Source: Gammaproteobacteria bacterium LSUCC0057 (GTDB lineage: Bacteria > Pseudomonadota > Gammaproteobacteria > Pseudomonadales > Porticoccaceae). From it: DNA of 64,000 nt. The DNA lies in NCBI GenBank assembly GCA_004535795.1, contig SPIA01000002.1, forward strand, positions 428,250-492,249, written 5' to 3'. Made by a program: the position numbers and the translations under genes. A model generated the notes under the pieces. It ran no database searches. It was given only the letters and a program-made list of their open reading frames with translations, and had not been told where the DNA came from. Positions 46,897 through 55,568 of the stretch are shown here, piece by piece (the first letter of the stretch is position 1; every line of letters begins with the position of its first letter).

Positions 46897-49203
46897 ATGA
46901 GGCCAAAAAGAGTGACGGCGAGCCCGCTGTGGCGGCTGGCGCGACTGCTGGCGGCGGCGCTGCTGGCGCTGCTACTGGTGCAGTTGATTGCTCTCGACCG
47001 TGAACTGCGCAGCACCTTTGAAGGGCGCAAATGGGCGCTGCCGGCGCATGTTTACGCCCGCTCATTAGAGCTTTATGTCGGCGCACCGGTCAGTGCCCAG
47101 GCGCTGCAGGAAGAGCTCGATCAGCTCGGCTATCGAGCTGTTGATGAGCCGCACAGCCCTGGCCACTACCGCCGGCGCGGCGATCAATTTGCACTGTACA
47201 GTCGCCGCTTTGAATTTAGCGATGGTGTCGAGGAGGCGCGGCGGCTGAACATCGTCGCCGGCGAGCAGATAACCGCATTGGCCGATGCCAGCGGCGCCGC
47301 GTTGCACCTGCTGCGTCTGGAGCCGATGCGCATCGGCGGCATTTACCCTGCCCACTTTGAAGATCGCGAGCTGTTGCGGCTTAGCGAGTTGCCGGCGCTA
47401 CTGGCCGAGGCGGTGGTAGCGGTCGAGGATCGCCATTTCTACCAACACTATGGTCTGTCAATAAGCGGTACCTTGCGGGCACTGAAAAGCAATCTCAGCG
47501 GTGGCCGACTGCAAGGTGGCAGTACCATCACTCAGCAGCTGGTCAAAAACCTCTATCTCAGTGCAGAGCGCTCACTGCAGCGCAAAGCGCGCGAGGCGAT
47601 CATGGCGCTGCTGCTGGAGTGGCATTACAGCAAAGAGCAGATACTTGAAGCCTACATCAACGAGATCTACCTAGGTCAAGCGGGTAGGCGGGCTATTCAC
47701 GGCTACGGTTTGGCGGCGCGCCACTATTTTGCCAAACCGATCGATGAGCTCGAGTTGCACGAACTGGCACTGTTGGTTGCGGTGGGCAAGGGCGCCTCGT
47801 GGTACAACCCCTGGAAGCAGCCGCAGCGAGCGCTGCAGCGGCGTGATTTGGTGTTAGCTATTCTCGCCCGTGAAGGGGTGGTGAGCGCTGCCGCCGCGCA
47901 ACAGGCGCAGCGCCAGCCGCTGGCGGTGGTGGCTGCAGAGCGCAGCAGTTACAACCGCTACCCAGCGTTTTTAGAGTGGGTCAAGCAGCAGTTGCGCCAC
48001 GACTATCGCGACGCCGACCTGCGCGCAGAGGGGTTGCGCGTTTTTACCAGCTTTGATCCGCGTATTCAGCAGCAGTTGGAGCGAGCCACGACAGCGCGTC
48101 TGCAGCAGCTCGAACAGCAGCACAACATCGCCCCGGGTTCACTGCAGAGTGCTGCCGCGGTGGTGCGCATTGCCAGCGGCGAGGTAGTGGCTATGCTCGG
48201 CGACCGCCAGCCCGGTTATGCCGGCTTCAATCGCGCACTGGATGCCCGCCGACAGGTGGGCTCTACGGTGAAGCCGGCGATCTATTTAACCGCGTTAGAG
48301 CACGCCTCGCGCTATACCTTAAGCACCCTAGTGTCGGACCGTCCGATCGCGCTGACCACCGATTCTGGCGAACTCTGGCAGCCACAAAACTTTGACAAAC
48401 AGAGTCACGGCGAGCTGCCGTTATTTGCCGCGCTGACACGCTCCTACAACCTCGCGGCAGCCAATCTCGGTCTTGATCTGGGGATCGACCGGGTGCTCGA
48501 TACACTGCGCCGGCTCGGTTTGCAACGCGAACCAGAGCTGCACCCGGCGCTGCTATTGGGGGCGCTGGCGCTGACCCCGATCGAGGTGGCGCAGCTCTAT
48601 CAAACCATCGCCGCCGAAGGTTTTTACACGCCGTTAGGAGGTATCCGCGAGGTCTACGACGCCAACCAACAGCCGCTGCGCCGCTACGACTACCGCGTCG
48701 AGCAGCGCTTTAGTCGCGAGGTGATGCATCTGTTGCACTACACCTTGCAGGGGGTAATGCGCGACGGCACCGGCCGGCGCGCCTACCAGTGGCTCGATGA
48801 GCGAGTCGCCAGCGCCGGCAAGACCGGCACCACTAACGACAACCGCGACAGCTGGTTTGCCGGCTTTGGCGGCGACTTTCTCGGCGTGGTGTGGGTCGGC
48901 CGCGATGACAACGGCACTATGCCGGTGACCGGCAGCAGCGGTGCGCTGCCGATCTGGGCTGAGACGATGGCGAATATTGCCATGCAGCCGCTGGCTTTTG
49001 GTGTACCGCCCGGAGTGGAATATGCCTGGGTGGAGCTGCCGCAGCAGCTATTGAGCGCCGAGGGCTGTAGAGATGCCCGGTTCCTGCCCTACCTCACCGG
49101 CAGCGCCCCGCAGCAGCTCAGTGAGTGTGGGCGCGCCGCGCAGCGCCGCAGCGGTGACTGGCTGGCACCGCTGCGCGACTGGTGGCGCGGGCGCAGCGAT
49201 TGA
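46897..49203 (+). CDS. mrcB: penicillin-binding protein 1B
   Basis: Bifunctional peptidoglycan synthase, 768 residues from ATG 46897, which has GAGGAG 4 nt upstream; a longer frame from 46831 is less supported. One membrane helix at about residues 14-32, a UB2H-type domain at about 50-130, glycosyltransferase (GT51) domain at about 160-310 with EDRHFYQHYG and GGSTITQQLVKNLYL, and transpeptidase at about 400-720 with STVKP (about residue 455), SYN and KTGTTND. The UB2H domain binds the outer-membrane activator LpoB in E. coli. Confidence 0.95.
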   Translation: MRPKRVTASPLWRLARLLAAALLALLLVQLIALDRELRSTFEGRKWALPAHVYARSLELYVGAPVSAQALQEELDQLGYRAVDEPHSPGHYRRRGDQFALYSRRFEFSDGVEEARRLNIVAGEQITALADASGAALHLLRLEPMRIGGIYPAHFEDRELLRLSELPALLAEAVVAVEDRHFYQHYGLSISGTLRALKSNLSGGRLQGGSTITQQLVKNLYLSAERSLQRKAREAIMALLLEWHYSKEQILEAYINEIYLGQAGRRAIHGYGLAARHYFAKPIDELELHELALLVAVGKGASWYNPWKQPQRALQRRDLVLAILAREGVVSAAAAQQAQRQPLAVVAAERSSYNRYPAFLEWVKQQLRHDYRDADLRAEGLRVFTSFDPRIQQQLERATTARLQQLEQQHNIAPGSLQSAAAVVRIASGEVVAMLGDRQPGYAGFNRALDARRQVGSTVKPAIYLTALEHASRYTLSTLVSDRPIALTTDSGELWQPQNFDKQSHGELPLFAALTRSYNLAAANLGLDLGIDRVLDTLRRLGLQREPELHPALLLGALALTPIEVAQLYQTIAAEGFYTPLGGIREVYDANQQPLRRYDYRVEQRFSREVMHLLHYTLQGVMRDGTGRRAYQWLDERVASAGKTGTTNDNRDSWFAGFGGDFLGVVWVGRDDNGTMPVTGSSGALPIWAETMANIAMQPLAFGVPPGVEYAWVELPQQLLSAEGCRDARFLPYLTGSAPQQLSECGRAAQRRSGDWLAPLRDWWRGRSD

Positions 49204-49254
49204 GTGACAGAGCTGCTAAACTGACCCGCCTGCCACCGTTACCGCGAGAGAGCT

Positions 49255-49701
49255 ATGCCCAGTTGGCGTCACTGTTATCTATTGCTGTTGGCACTGGCCG
49301 CAGCTGGCTGCACCACGTTGCGCCCGCCCGCGGCCAGTGACCAAGCTACGCCGCCGGCGAGCAGCGCGCCGCCGGTCGAGCGCGACGAGCAGATCGCTCC
49401 GGTCGATACCGCCCCAGCCGCCGGGGTGGCGCTGGCGGTGGCGCAGCTACTGGAGCGCGGTTGGTTTCAGCTGGGGCGCGGGGAGTGGCGCGCGGCGCTC
49501 AGTTTAGCTGAGCGGGCACAGCGCTTGGACCGTTTCCAGCCTGAGAGTTACCTGTTGATTGCCAGTGCCCACTACCGGCTGGCGCAACATGCACTGGCCG
49601 TCAATATTGCCCGCCAGGGCCGCAGTTACGCCGCTGCCGGCAGTGAAGCGGCGATTCGCTTAGACGCGTTGTTGGCGCTGCTCGACGGCGCTCAAAACTA
49701 G
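49255..49701 (+). CDS. small TPR-like lipoprotein
   Basis: 148 residues. Signal peptide with lipobox LAAAGC, acylated Cys19, then a Pro/Ala-rich linker, then helical repeats ([40 protein letters not shown]) of TPR type. It follows mrcB by 51 bp, so a role as outer-membrane partner of PBP1b, as with LpoB/LpoP, is reasonable inference. LpoP of Pseudomonas is a TPR lipoprotein encoded beside its PBP1b gene. The stop overlaps the convergent rpiA by 4 bp. Confidence 0.75.
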   Translation: MPSWRHCYLLLLALAAAGCTTLRPPAASDQATPPASSAPPVERDEQIAPVDTAPAAGVALAVAQLLERGWFQLGRGEWRAALSLAERAQRLDRFQPESYLLIASAHYRLAQHALAVNIARQGRSYAAAGSEAAIRLDALLALLDGAQN

Positions 49702-50372
49702 CGCTCGATGCGTTTCACGCCGTCGCGGCTGCCGAGCAGCAGACAGTCGGCGCTGCGCTGCGCAAACAGGCCGTTGCAGACCACACCGGCGATCTGGTTG
49801 ATATGGCTCTCGAGTTCGGCGGGGTTGTGGATTGGCCACAGCCCGTGCACATCTATGATGACATTGCCGTTGTCGGTCACCACCCCCTCGCGCCAGACCG
49901 GATCGGCGTTGAGCTTGAGCAGCTCGCGGGCGACGTAACTGCGCGCCATGGGAATCACTTCGACCGGCAGCGGGAAGGCGCCGAGCTGTTCGACCCATTT
50001 GCTGTCGTCGGCAATACAGACAAAATGACGCGCCGCCGCGGTGACAATTTTCTCGCGGGTCAGAGCGGCGCCGCCGCCTTTGATCAGATTGAGCTGCGGA
50101 TCGGTCTCGTCGGCGCCATCGACATAGACCGCCAGCTGCCCGGCGCTGTTGAGATCGACAACCTCGATACCGTGGCTGTGCAGTCGCTGCGCCGAGGCTT
50201 CGGAGCTGGCCACCGCAGCGGCAAAGCGCAGTTTGTGGGCCGCCAGTGCGTCGATAAACAGATTGGCTGTGGAGCCGGTGCCAATGCCGACAATGGTGTC
50301 GTCGTCGAGAAGCGGCAGAATGGTTTCTACGGCAGCGGCGGCTACCGCCGCTTTGAGTTGGTCTTGGGTCAC
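49698..50372 (-). CDS. rpiA: ribose-5-phosphate isomerase A
   Basis: Interconverts ribose-5-P and ribulose-5-P; 224 residues. [15 protein letters not shown] is the phosphate loop, [24 protein letters not shown] contains the catalytic acids and lysine (given here in two parts: DGADETDP and [12 protein letters not shown]), and GVVCNGLFA is C-terminal. GTG start with AGGAG upstream; divergent from ilvA across 176 bp. A TATACT (50411-50406, minus) could be its -10. Confidence 0.97.
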   Translation of the reverse strand: MTQDQLKAAVAAAAVETILPLLDDDTIVGIGTGSTANLFIDALAAHKLRFAAAVASSEASAQRLHSHGIEVVDLNSAGQLAVYVDGADETDPQLNLIKGGGAALTREKIVTAAARHFVCIADDSKWVEQLGAFPLPVEVIPMARSYVARELLKLNADPVWREGVVTDNGNVIIDVHGLWPIHNPAELESHINQIAGVVCNGLFAQRSADCLLLGSRDGVKRIER

Positions 50373-50548
50373 GCGGCTCTCCTAATCGGGGGCTAAACGG
50401 TCGACAGTATAATGCTATTGGCGCGGCGTTGTGCTGCTCTGGGCGCAAATCTGTCGCTGGTCAAGTGCGCTGGTTGTCCGTAACATATCGGCCTTGAGCT
50501 GGGCGTGGCGCCCAGTGTGGTGAGAGCGCCAGAGGCGCGGGATGGCAG

Positions 50549-52072
50549 ATGTCAAAGCACAGCGACAGTTACGTAAAAAAAATACTTTCAGCGCGCATTT
50601 ACGATCTGGTCGTTGAGACACCGATCGACGCCGCGCCGATGCTGTCAAAACGGCTCAATAATCAGGTGCTGTTAAAGCGCGAAGATCTGCAGCCGGTGTT
50701 CTCGTTTAAGTGCCGCGGCGCCTACAATCGGCTGCTGCAGCTGAGCCCCGCCGAGCGCGCCGCCGGGGTGATTGCCGCCTCCGCTGGCAACCACGCCCAG
50801 GGGTTGGCGCTGGGTGCCAAGACGCTCGGCGTCAAGGCGACCATCGTGATGCCCAAGACCACCCCAGCGATTAAAGTCGATGCGGTGCGCAGTCGCGGCG
50901 CTAAAGTGGTGCTGGTCGGCGACAACTACGACGCCGCCGCCGCCCACGCGCAACAATTGGTCGCCGAAAAAGGGCTAGTCTACATTCACCCGTTTGACGA
51001 CCCCGATGTCATCGCCGGCCAGGGCACCTGTGGAATGGAGATATTGCGGCAACTGCCCGGCCAGCTCGACGCCATTTTCGTCCCGGTCGGTGGCGGTGGG
51101 TTGTGTGCCGGTATCGCTGCTTACGTCAATTTTGTCCGTCCCGAGGTCAAGGTAATTGCGGTTGAACCGGCCGACGCCGCCTGTCTTGAGGCAGCGATGC
51201 AGGCGGGGCGGCGGGTGAAACTGCCCGAGGTGGGCATCTTTGCCGACGGTACGGCGGTGGCGCAGGTCGGCAAGGAGACCTTTAAAGTAATGCGCGACAC
51301 CATCCACTCGGTGGTCACTGTCAGCACCGACGAGATCTGTGCCGCGATTAAAGATATCTATGACGACAGCCGCTCGATCTGTGAGCCCTCGGGTGCACTG
51401 GCGGTGGCGGGGCTGAAAAAATATGTCGAGCAGCAAGGGGTTAGCGGCCAGGTGCTGGTGGCGATAGATTCCGGCGCCAACGTCAATTTTGACCGCTTGC
51501 GCTACATCTCTGAGCGCACCGAGATCGGCGAAAAGCGCGAAGCTATATTAGCGGTGACTATCGACGAGCGTCCCGGCAGTTTTCGCGCCTTCTGCCGCGC
51601 CCTGCACAAACGCAATGTCACTGAGTTTAACTACCGTTATGCCAGCGATCGCGCCGCGCACATTTTTGTCGGCGTGCAGGTCAGCGGCGATGCCGACCGC
51701 GACAGTTTAATTGCTCAGTTGCGCGGCGACAGCTACGACACCACCGACCTCACCGACAACGATATCGCCAAGGCGCATATTCGCCATATGGTCGGTGGTC
51801 CAGCGCCACAGGCTGGCAGTGAAATTGTCTTCTCGTTTGAATTTCCCGAGCGCCCGGGGGCGCTATCGAACTTCTTGAACCAGCTCGGCGGGCAGTGGAA
51901 TATTTCGATGTTTCACTATCGCAACCACGGCGATGCCTACGGCCGGGTGCTGGCAGCGATGCAGGCAGAGCCCAGCGAGCTGAAGGCGCTGACGCAGTTC
52001 CTCGATGGCATCGGTTATCCGTGGCGCAATGAGACCGACAATCCGGCTTACCAGTTCTTCCTCAGCCACTGA
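50549..52072 (+). CDS. ilvA: biosynthetic threonine deaminase
   Basis: PLP enzyme for 2-oxobutanoate, first step to isoleucine; 507 residues. The PLP Lys is Lys54 in FSFKCRGAYN; the glycine loop is VPVGGGGLCAGIAAY. The C-terminal third has two ACT-like domains (EAILAVTIDERPGSFRAFC and FEFPERPGALSNFLNQLGG) for isoleucine/valine control. It is divergent from rpiA. No leucine/isoleucine-rich leader peptide is evident upstream. Confidence 0.97.
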   Translation: MSKHSDSYVKKILSARIYDLVVETPIDAAPMLSKRLNNQVLLKREDLQPVFSFKCRGAYNRLLQLSPAERAAGVIAASAGNHAQGLALGAKTLGVKATIVMPKTTPAIKVDAVRSRGAKVVLVGDNYDAAAAHAQQLVAEKGLVYIHPFDDPDVIAGQGTCGMEILRQLPGQLDAIFVPVGGGGLCAGIAAYVNFVRPEVKVIAVEPADAACLEAAMQAGRRVKLPEVGIFADGTAVAQVGKETFKVMRDTIHSVVTVSTDEICAAIKDIYDDSRSICEPSGALAVAGLKKYVEQQGVSGQVLVAIDSGANVNFDRLRYISERTEIGEKREAILAVTIDERPGSFRAFCRALHKRNVTEFNYRYASDRAAHIFVGVQVSGDADRDSLIAQLRGDSYDTTDLTDNDIAKAHIRHMVGGPAPQAGSEIVFSFEFPERPGALSNFLNQLGGQWNISMFHYRNHGDAYGRVLAAMQAEPSELKALTQFLDGIGYPWRNETDNPAYQFFLSH

Positions 52073-52084
52073 GGTTGAGTCGGC

Positions 52085-53512
52085 TTACTCGCTAGCTTGA
52101 TCTTGGCAAAGGTCGCCCAAACGGCGAATTTGGATTGCCTCGACACCAGTGCCGGCGAGGGCGTCGGAGATCACGACCACGCGGTCTTCGGGACTAAACT
52201 CGTCGCGCTGCATCATGATAGCCGCCGCTGTGCCCAGCGTCTTTTCTGGGTCAGAGCTGAAGTTGATGCGGTAGCTGAGCACGTTGCGGTTGAGCACTAG
52301 CTGGCGGCGGGTGCGACTGTCGTTGGTGAACGCACAGATAATGGACTGTTGCGGGTGGCAGTTGCTGACCAGATCGGCCATGCGTCCGCGCCGGGTCGGC
52401 ACGATGATCGCCTTGGCGGCGATGGATTCGGCCAAGTTGACCGCCGCTTGAGCGATCTGCTGCTTGTCGTTGCTGCGCTCGAGGTTGTCGGTAAAGCGCA
52501 GGCCGCGGCTGTTCTCAGTAGAGCGGGCGATGCGATCGAGAATTTCTACACATTTAACCGGATATTTACCGATAGTGGTCTCGCCCGAGAGCATGATAGC
52601 GTCGGCCTCTTCGTAGACCGCATTGGCGACGTCGGTGACTTCGGCGCGGGTCGGCATCGGGTTGTCGATCATCGACTCCAGCATGTGCGTGGCGACAATC
52701 ACCCGGCGACCCTTTTCGGCGCAGCTGCGGATGATGCGGCGCTGAACCCGCGGCAGAATTTCCAGCGGTATCTCCACGCCGAGATCGCCGCGCGCCACCA
52801 TAATGCCGTCGGCGACATCGACAATCTCCTGCATATTCTTGATCGCCTCTTGGTCCTCAAGTTTGGCGATCGCCTTAATTTTGTCGGCCTTATTGCCGAG
52901 CAGTTCACGCAGCTCGAGAATATCTTTGGCCTCGCGGACAAAGGACAGTGCGATAAAGTCGACCTCCTGCTCGATGGCAAAGGTGATATCGCGGCGATCT
53001 TTCTCGGTGATCGCCGGCAGGTTGACGCGAATGCCCGGCAGGTTGACGTGGCGACGGCTTTTCAGCAGTCCGCCATCGATCACTTTGCACTGCATCACCC
53101 GCTCTTCTTTGCTCAACACTTCGAGATTGATCAGGCCGTTGTCGACGGTGATGATATCGCCGATCTTGACATCGGTGATCAAGTCTTCGTAATTGATGCG
53201 GATTGATGAGGCCTCGACATCCACCTCGCCGCGCGCCACCACCGAGACCGTATCACCAGCGCGCAGATGCAGCTCATCGGCGACATCGCCGGTGCGGATC
53301 TCTGGGCCCTGGGTGTCGAGCAGGATGGCGATCGGGTGGTGGAGCTTGCGGTTGAGGGTGCGGATCGACTTGATCACCCGAGCGTGAGAGGCGTGGTCAC
53401 CATGAGACATATTGAGGCGCGCCACGTTCATTCCCGCCTTGGCCAGTTTTTCCAGCATGTCGTAACTGTCGGAGGCTGGGCCAATGGTGCAGATTATTTT
53501 TGTTTTGCGCAT
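52085..53512 (-). CDS. pyk: pyruvate kinase
   Basis: 475 residues, final glycolytic step. KIICTIGPASDSYDMLEKL at the start, the Lys-containing AIAKLEDQEAI, the Mg-binding DGIMVARGDLGVEIPLE, ATHMLESMIDNPMPTRAEV, and a C-terminal effector domain. Its start overlaps the ygfA stop by 19 bp. It converges with ilvA at 12 bp. Type (AMP- or FBP-activated) not assigned. Confidence 0.97.
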   Translation of the reverse strand: MRKTKIICTIGPASDSYDMLEKLAKAGMNVARLNMSHGDHASHARVIKSIRTLNRKLHHPIAILLDTQGPEIRTGDVADELHLRAGDTVSVVARGEVDVEASSIRINYEDLITDVKIGDIITVDNGLINLEVLSKEERVMQCKVIDGGLLKSRRHVNLPGIRVNLPAITEKDRRDITFAIEQEVDFIALSFVREAKDILELRELLGNKADKIKAIAKLEDQEAIKNMQEIVDVADGIMVARGDLGVEIPLEILPRVQRRIIRSCAEKGRRVIVATHMLESMIDNPMPTRAEVTDVANAVYEEADAIMLSGETTIGKYPVKCVEILDRIARSTENSRGLRFTDNLERSNDKQQIAQAAVNLAESIAAKAIIVPTRRGRMADLVSNCHPQQSIICAFTNDSRTRRQLVLNRNVLSYRINFSSDPEKTLGTAAAIMMQRDEFSPEDRVVVISDALAGTGVEAIQIRRLGDLCQDQASE

Positions 53513-54069
53513 AAGAGCTCACGTTCGGTAACAATGTAGTCGAGGGGTATGTCCCACTTTTGCGGGGTGATTTTAGCAACTTCCTGACAGCTGTGGGCGA
53601 TACCGACGGTAATTGGCCGATTACTGCTCGCCAGCGCACCCAGCGCCCGGTCGTAGTAGCCGCCGCCCATGCCGATGCGGTTGCCGTCGCGATCGAATCC
53701 GACCAGCGGCACCACTACCACCTGGCACGCCGTCAGCGCTAACATCTGCCACGGCGCCGGCGGTTCGAGAATACCGTAGCGGTTGGCGGTGAGTATGGCA
53801 TCGCGCTGCCACAGCGCCCAGAGCAGCTGATGGTGTGGGGCGATAATCGGCAGCAGACAGTCGCTGCCGCGGCGCTGACAGCCGTTGTAGAGCGGTTGCG
53901 TCGCCACCTCGCCATCACTGGCGCTGTAGAGTGCTACGCGGTGGGCGGCGGCGAACCAGCGCTGCTGTTGTAGCTGCTCGGCGACCGCCGTTGCGGCGCG
54001 CTGTTGCGCGGCTGGGCTTATGGCGCGGCGCCGCTGGCGCAGTTGACGGCGTAGAGACTCTGTAGGCAT
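53494..54069 (-). CDS. ygfA: 5-formyltetrahydrofolate cyclo-ligase
   Basis: ATP-dependent enzyme returning 5-formyl-THF to the folate pool; 191 residues from ATG 54069 (MPTESLRRQLRQRRRAI). Substrate/ATP motif GIGMGGGYYDRAL-like is present (read as IGMGGGYYDRALG), with LVGFDRDGNR before it. The frame is open upstream but that part is the 6S RNA gene. The 6S RNA-ygfA pair on one transcript is conserved in gammaproteobacteria. Confidence 0.95.
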   Translation of the reverse strand: MPTESLRRQLRQRRRAISPAAQQRAATAVAEQLQQQRWFAAAHRVALYSASDGEVATQPLYNGCQRRGSDCLLPIIAPHHQLLWALWQRDAILTANRYGILEPPAPWQMLALTACQVVVVPLVGFDRDGNRIGMGGGYYDRALGALASSNRPITVGIAHSCQEVAKITPQKWDIPLDYIVTERELLCAKQK

Positions 54070-54082
54070 AGGGCTATCGAAG

Positions 54083-54266
54083 GAAAATGAGGGCCCGAGG
54101 TGCCGCTGTCGGCATGGCCTTGAACCGAAAGGTTCAAGGGGGCGACGCAGGGAGTGCTTCAGGCTTTCCGTCCAGCGGACATGCACAACAGCTCTCACGC
54201 AGCGAGGCCGGGTAAAAAGTATCGGCTCAAGGACTTCGCGACTGGCCAACACCCCAGGAGAGACTA
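54083..54266 (-). ncRNA. ssrS: 6S RNA
   Basis: On the minus strand the block GGCCAGTCGCGAAGTCCTTG and then GAGCCGATAC match the 5' part of 6S RNA; CCTTGAACC...GGTTCAAGG is the apical hairpin of the 3' part; GCGGCACCTCGG closes it. The 5' and 3' ends pair (CTCC...GGGG-type terminal stem), leaving a large central bulge that mimics an open promoter and binds sigma-70 RNA polymerase. TAGACT just upstream (around 54270) fits a -10 box. Position directly upstream of ygfA is diagnostic. Exact ends are estimated to about 5 nt. Confidence 0.9.
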
Positions 54267-54320
54267 GTCTAGCACAGCCGCCGGCGGGCGAGACAGTGCC
54301 GCGCACGGTTTCAGTAGAGA

Positions 54321-54611
54321 TTAACTAAAACGGTCCAGCGCCGCGTCGATCTTCTCTTCTAGGGTAGCCAGCAGCGTATTATCGGCATTGCTGGCGTTGC
54401 TGCTCTGCTCACTGGCAAGCAGTTCATAGGCGAGGTTGAGGGCAGTCATCACCGCGATGCGATCGAGGCCGATAATGGCGCCACTGCGGCGGATTTCCTG
54501 CATCTTGTCGTTTAACAGTTGTGCGGACTGCTGCAGTGCCGCGCGGTCTTCAGGTTTACAGGCGACCTGGTACTCTTTGTCGAGAATTTTAATTTTCAGT
54601 GAATTGCTCAT
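54321..54611 (-). CDS. zapA: cell division protein ZapA
   Basis: FtsZ-ring-associated protein, 96 residues from ATG 54611 (MSNSLKIKILDKEYQVACKP). It has the N-terminal beta domain followed by a coiled coil with LDRIAVMTALNLAYELL. It lies 7 bp after the small coiled-coil gene upstream, and the 6S RNA gene follows about 55 bp downstream, a conserved order. Confidence 0.94.
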   Translation of the reverse strand: MSNSLKIKILDKEYQVACKPEDRAALQQSAQLLNDKMQEIRRSGAIIGLDRIAVMTALNLAYELLASEQSSNASNADNTLLATLEEKIDAALDRFS

Positions 54612-54618
54612 AGCAGCC

Positions 54619-54825
54619 CTACTGGTCGGCATTAAGGCCGCGCAAGCGGTTGATCATCAGTTCAATTTTTTGTCGCGCCAGCTCATTTTGTTCCACCAGC
54701 TGGCTGCGCTCGGTGAGCAGCGCGGTTTGGCGCTCTAAAAGCTGTTGGTTGTCGCGCTGCATCTGGGCGCACAGCGCCACCAGACGGTCGAGTTTTGCCA
54801 CAATGGAGGAGTCTTGATCAGCCAT
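54619..54825 (-). CDS. TIGR02449-type small coiled-coil protein
   Basis: 68 residues forming one continuous heptad coiled coil (LDRLVALCAQMQRDNQQLLE, RSQLVEQNELARQKIELMI) with no signal or membrane segment. It resembles the conserved short family next to zapA in Pseudomonas and, in shape, ZapB. A division role is inference from its position and structure. Confidence 0.85.
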   Translation of the reverse strand: MADQDSSIVAKLDRLVALCAQMQRDNQQLLERQTALLTERSQLVEQNELARQKIELMINRLRGLNADQ

Positions 54826-55013
54826 GATTCTACAGTCACCAGTTCGCTAGGTGAGGATACCCGTTCACCACTGCTGTCACTATAGGGGTGGCCGCCAAAG
54901 GGGTCAATGCGTGCAGCCGACCGCGTTGCCGACCGCCCCGGCGGTTGGTGCAGCTGCTCGGCAACGGTGCTAGGATAGCGCCGCTTGTGAGGCAAAAACT
55001 GTGGAGTGTCGCC

Positions 55014-55556
55014 GTGCAATTTGATCAGATAGAAGAGTTCTTTTACCAGTTAAAAGTCGCTGTCACGCCCTCTTCATACCACGGTTTTTTGTGTGGCCGC
55101 ATCGCCGCCGGTGCCGTAACCATCGACGAGTTGGTGGTGCTGTCGAGTGACTGGCTGACGCTCGACGAAGAGCGCGTCAGCGCAGCCGACGACGCGCTGC
55201 GCGAGTTAATTGCGGCTGTAGTCGAGGGTGTCAGCGATGACGGCTTTAGCTTTCAGCTGCTGCTGCCCAGTGAAGAGCTGCCGCTGAGCGAGCGGCTTGC
55301 AGCGACCGGCGAGTGGTGTGGCGCCTTCCTCTCCGGGGTTGGTGAAGGGCTGGGCGGCGCTTTTAATGTCACCGAGGATGGCCGCGAAGCGCTTGAGGAT
55401 CTCGCCGCCATCGCCCAGGTCTCTACGGAGCTGCACGGTGACGATGACGAGGAGCGCGACTACGCCGAGCTGTGTGAATATATTCGCGTCGCAGTACAGC
55501 TGTTGTACGACGATCTGCGCGGCAGCGAGCAGCCGCCGGCGCCAACCATTCACTGA
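55014..55556 (+). CDS. ygfB: UPF0149/YgfB family protein
   Basis: 180 residues from GTG 55014, which has GGAG 7 nt upstream (VQFDQIEEFFYQLKVAVTPS). Helical, acidic family protein: SSYHGFLCGRIAAG and EWCGAFLSGVGEGL are the family blocks, DDDEERDYAELCEYIRVAVQ is near the C-terminus. In Pseudomonas YgfB affects AlpA-linked regulation and beta-lactam tolerance. First gene of ygfB-pepP-ubiH-ubiI; divergent from zapA across 188 bp. Confidence 0.92.
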   Translation: MQFDQIEEFFYQLKVAVTPSSYHGFLCGRIAAGAVTIDELVVLSSDWLTLDEERVSAADDALRELIAAVVEGVSDDGFSFQLLLPSEELPLSERLAATGEWCGAFLSGVGEGLGGAFNVTEDGREALEDLAAIAQVSTELHGDDDEERDYAELCEYIRVAVQLLYDDLRGSEQPPAPTIH

Positions 55557-55568
55557 GGTCGCGGCGCT

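Noticed and set aside
50406-50413. Perfect TATAAT as an ilvA promoter
   Set aside because: No -35 element at 15-19 bp on the plus strand; the overlapping minus-strand TATACT for rpiA is equally likely, so neither was called.
52349-53206. 285-codon plus-strand frame
   Set aside because: Antisense to pyk.
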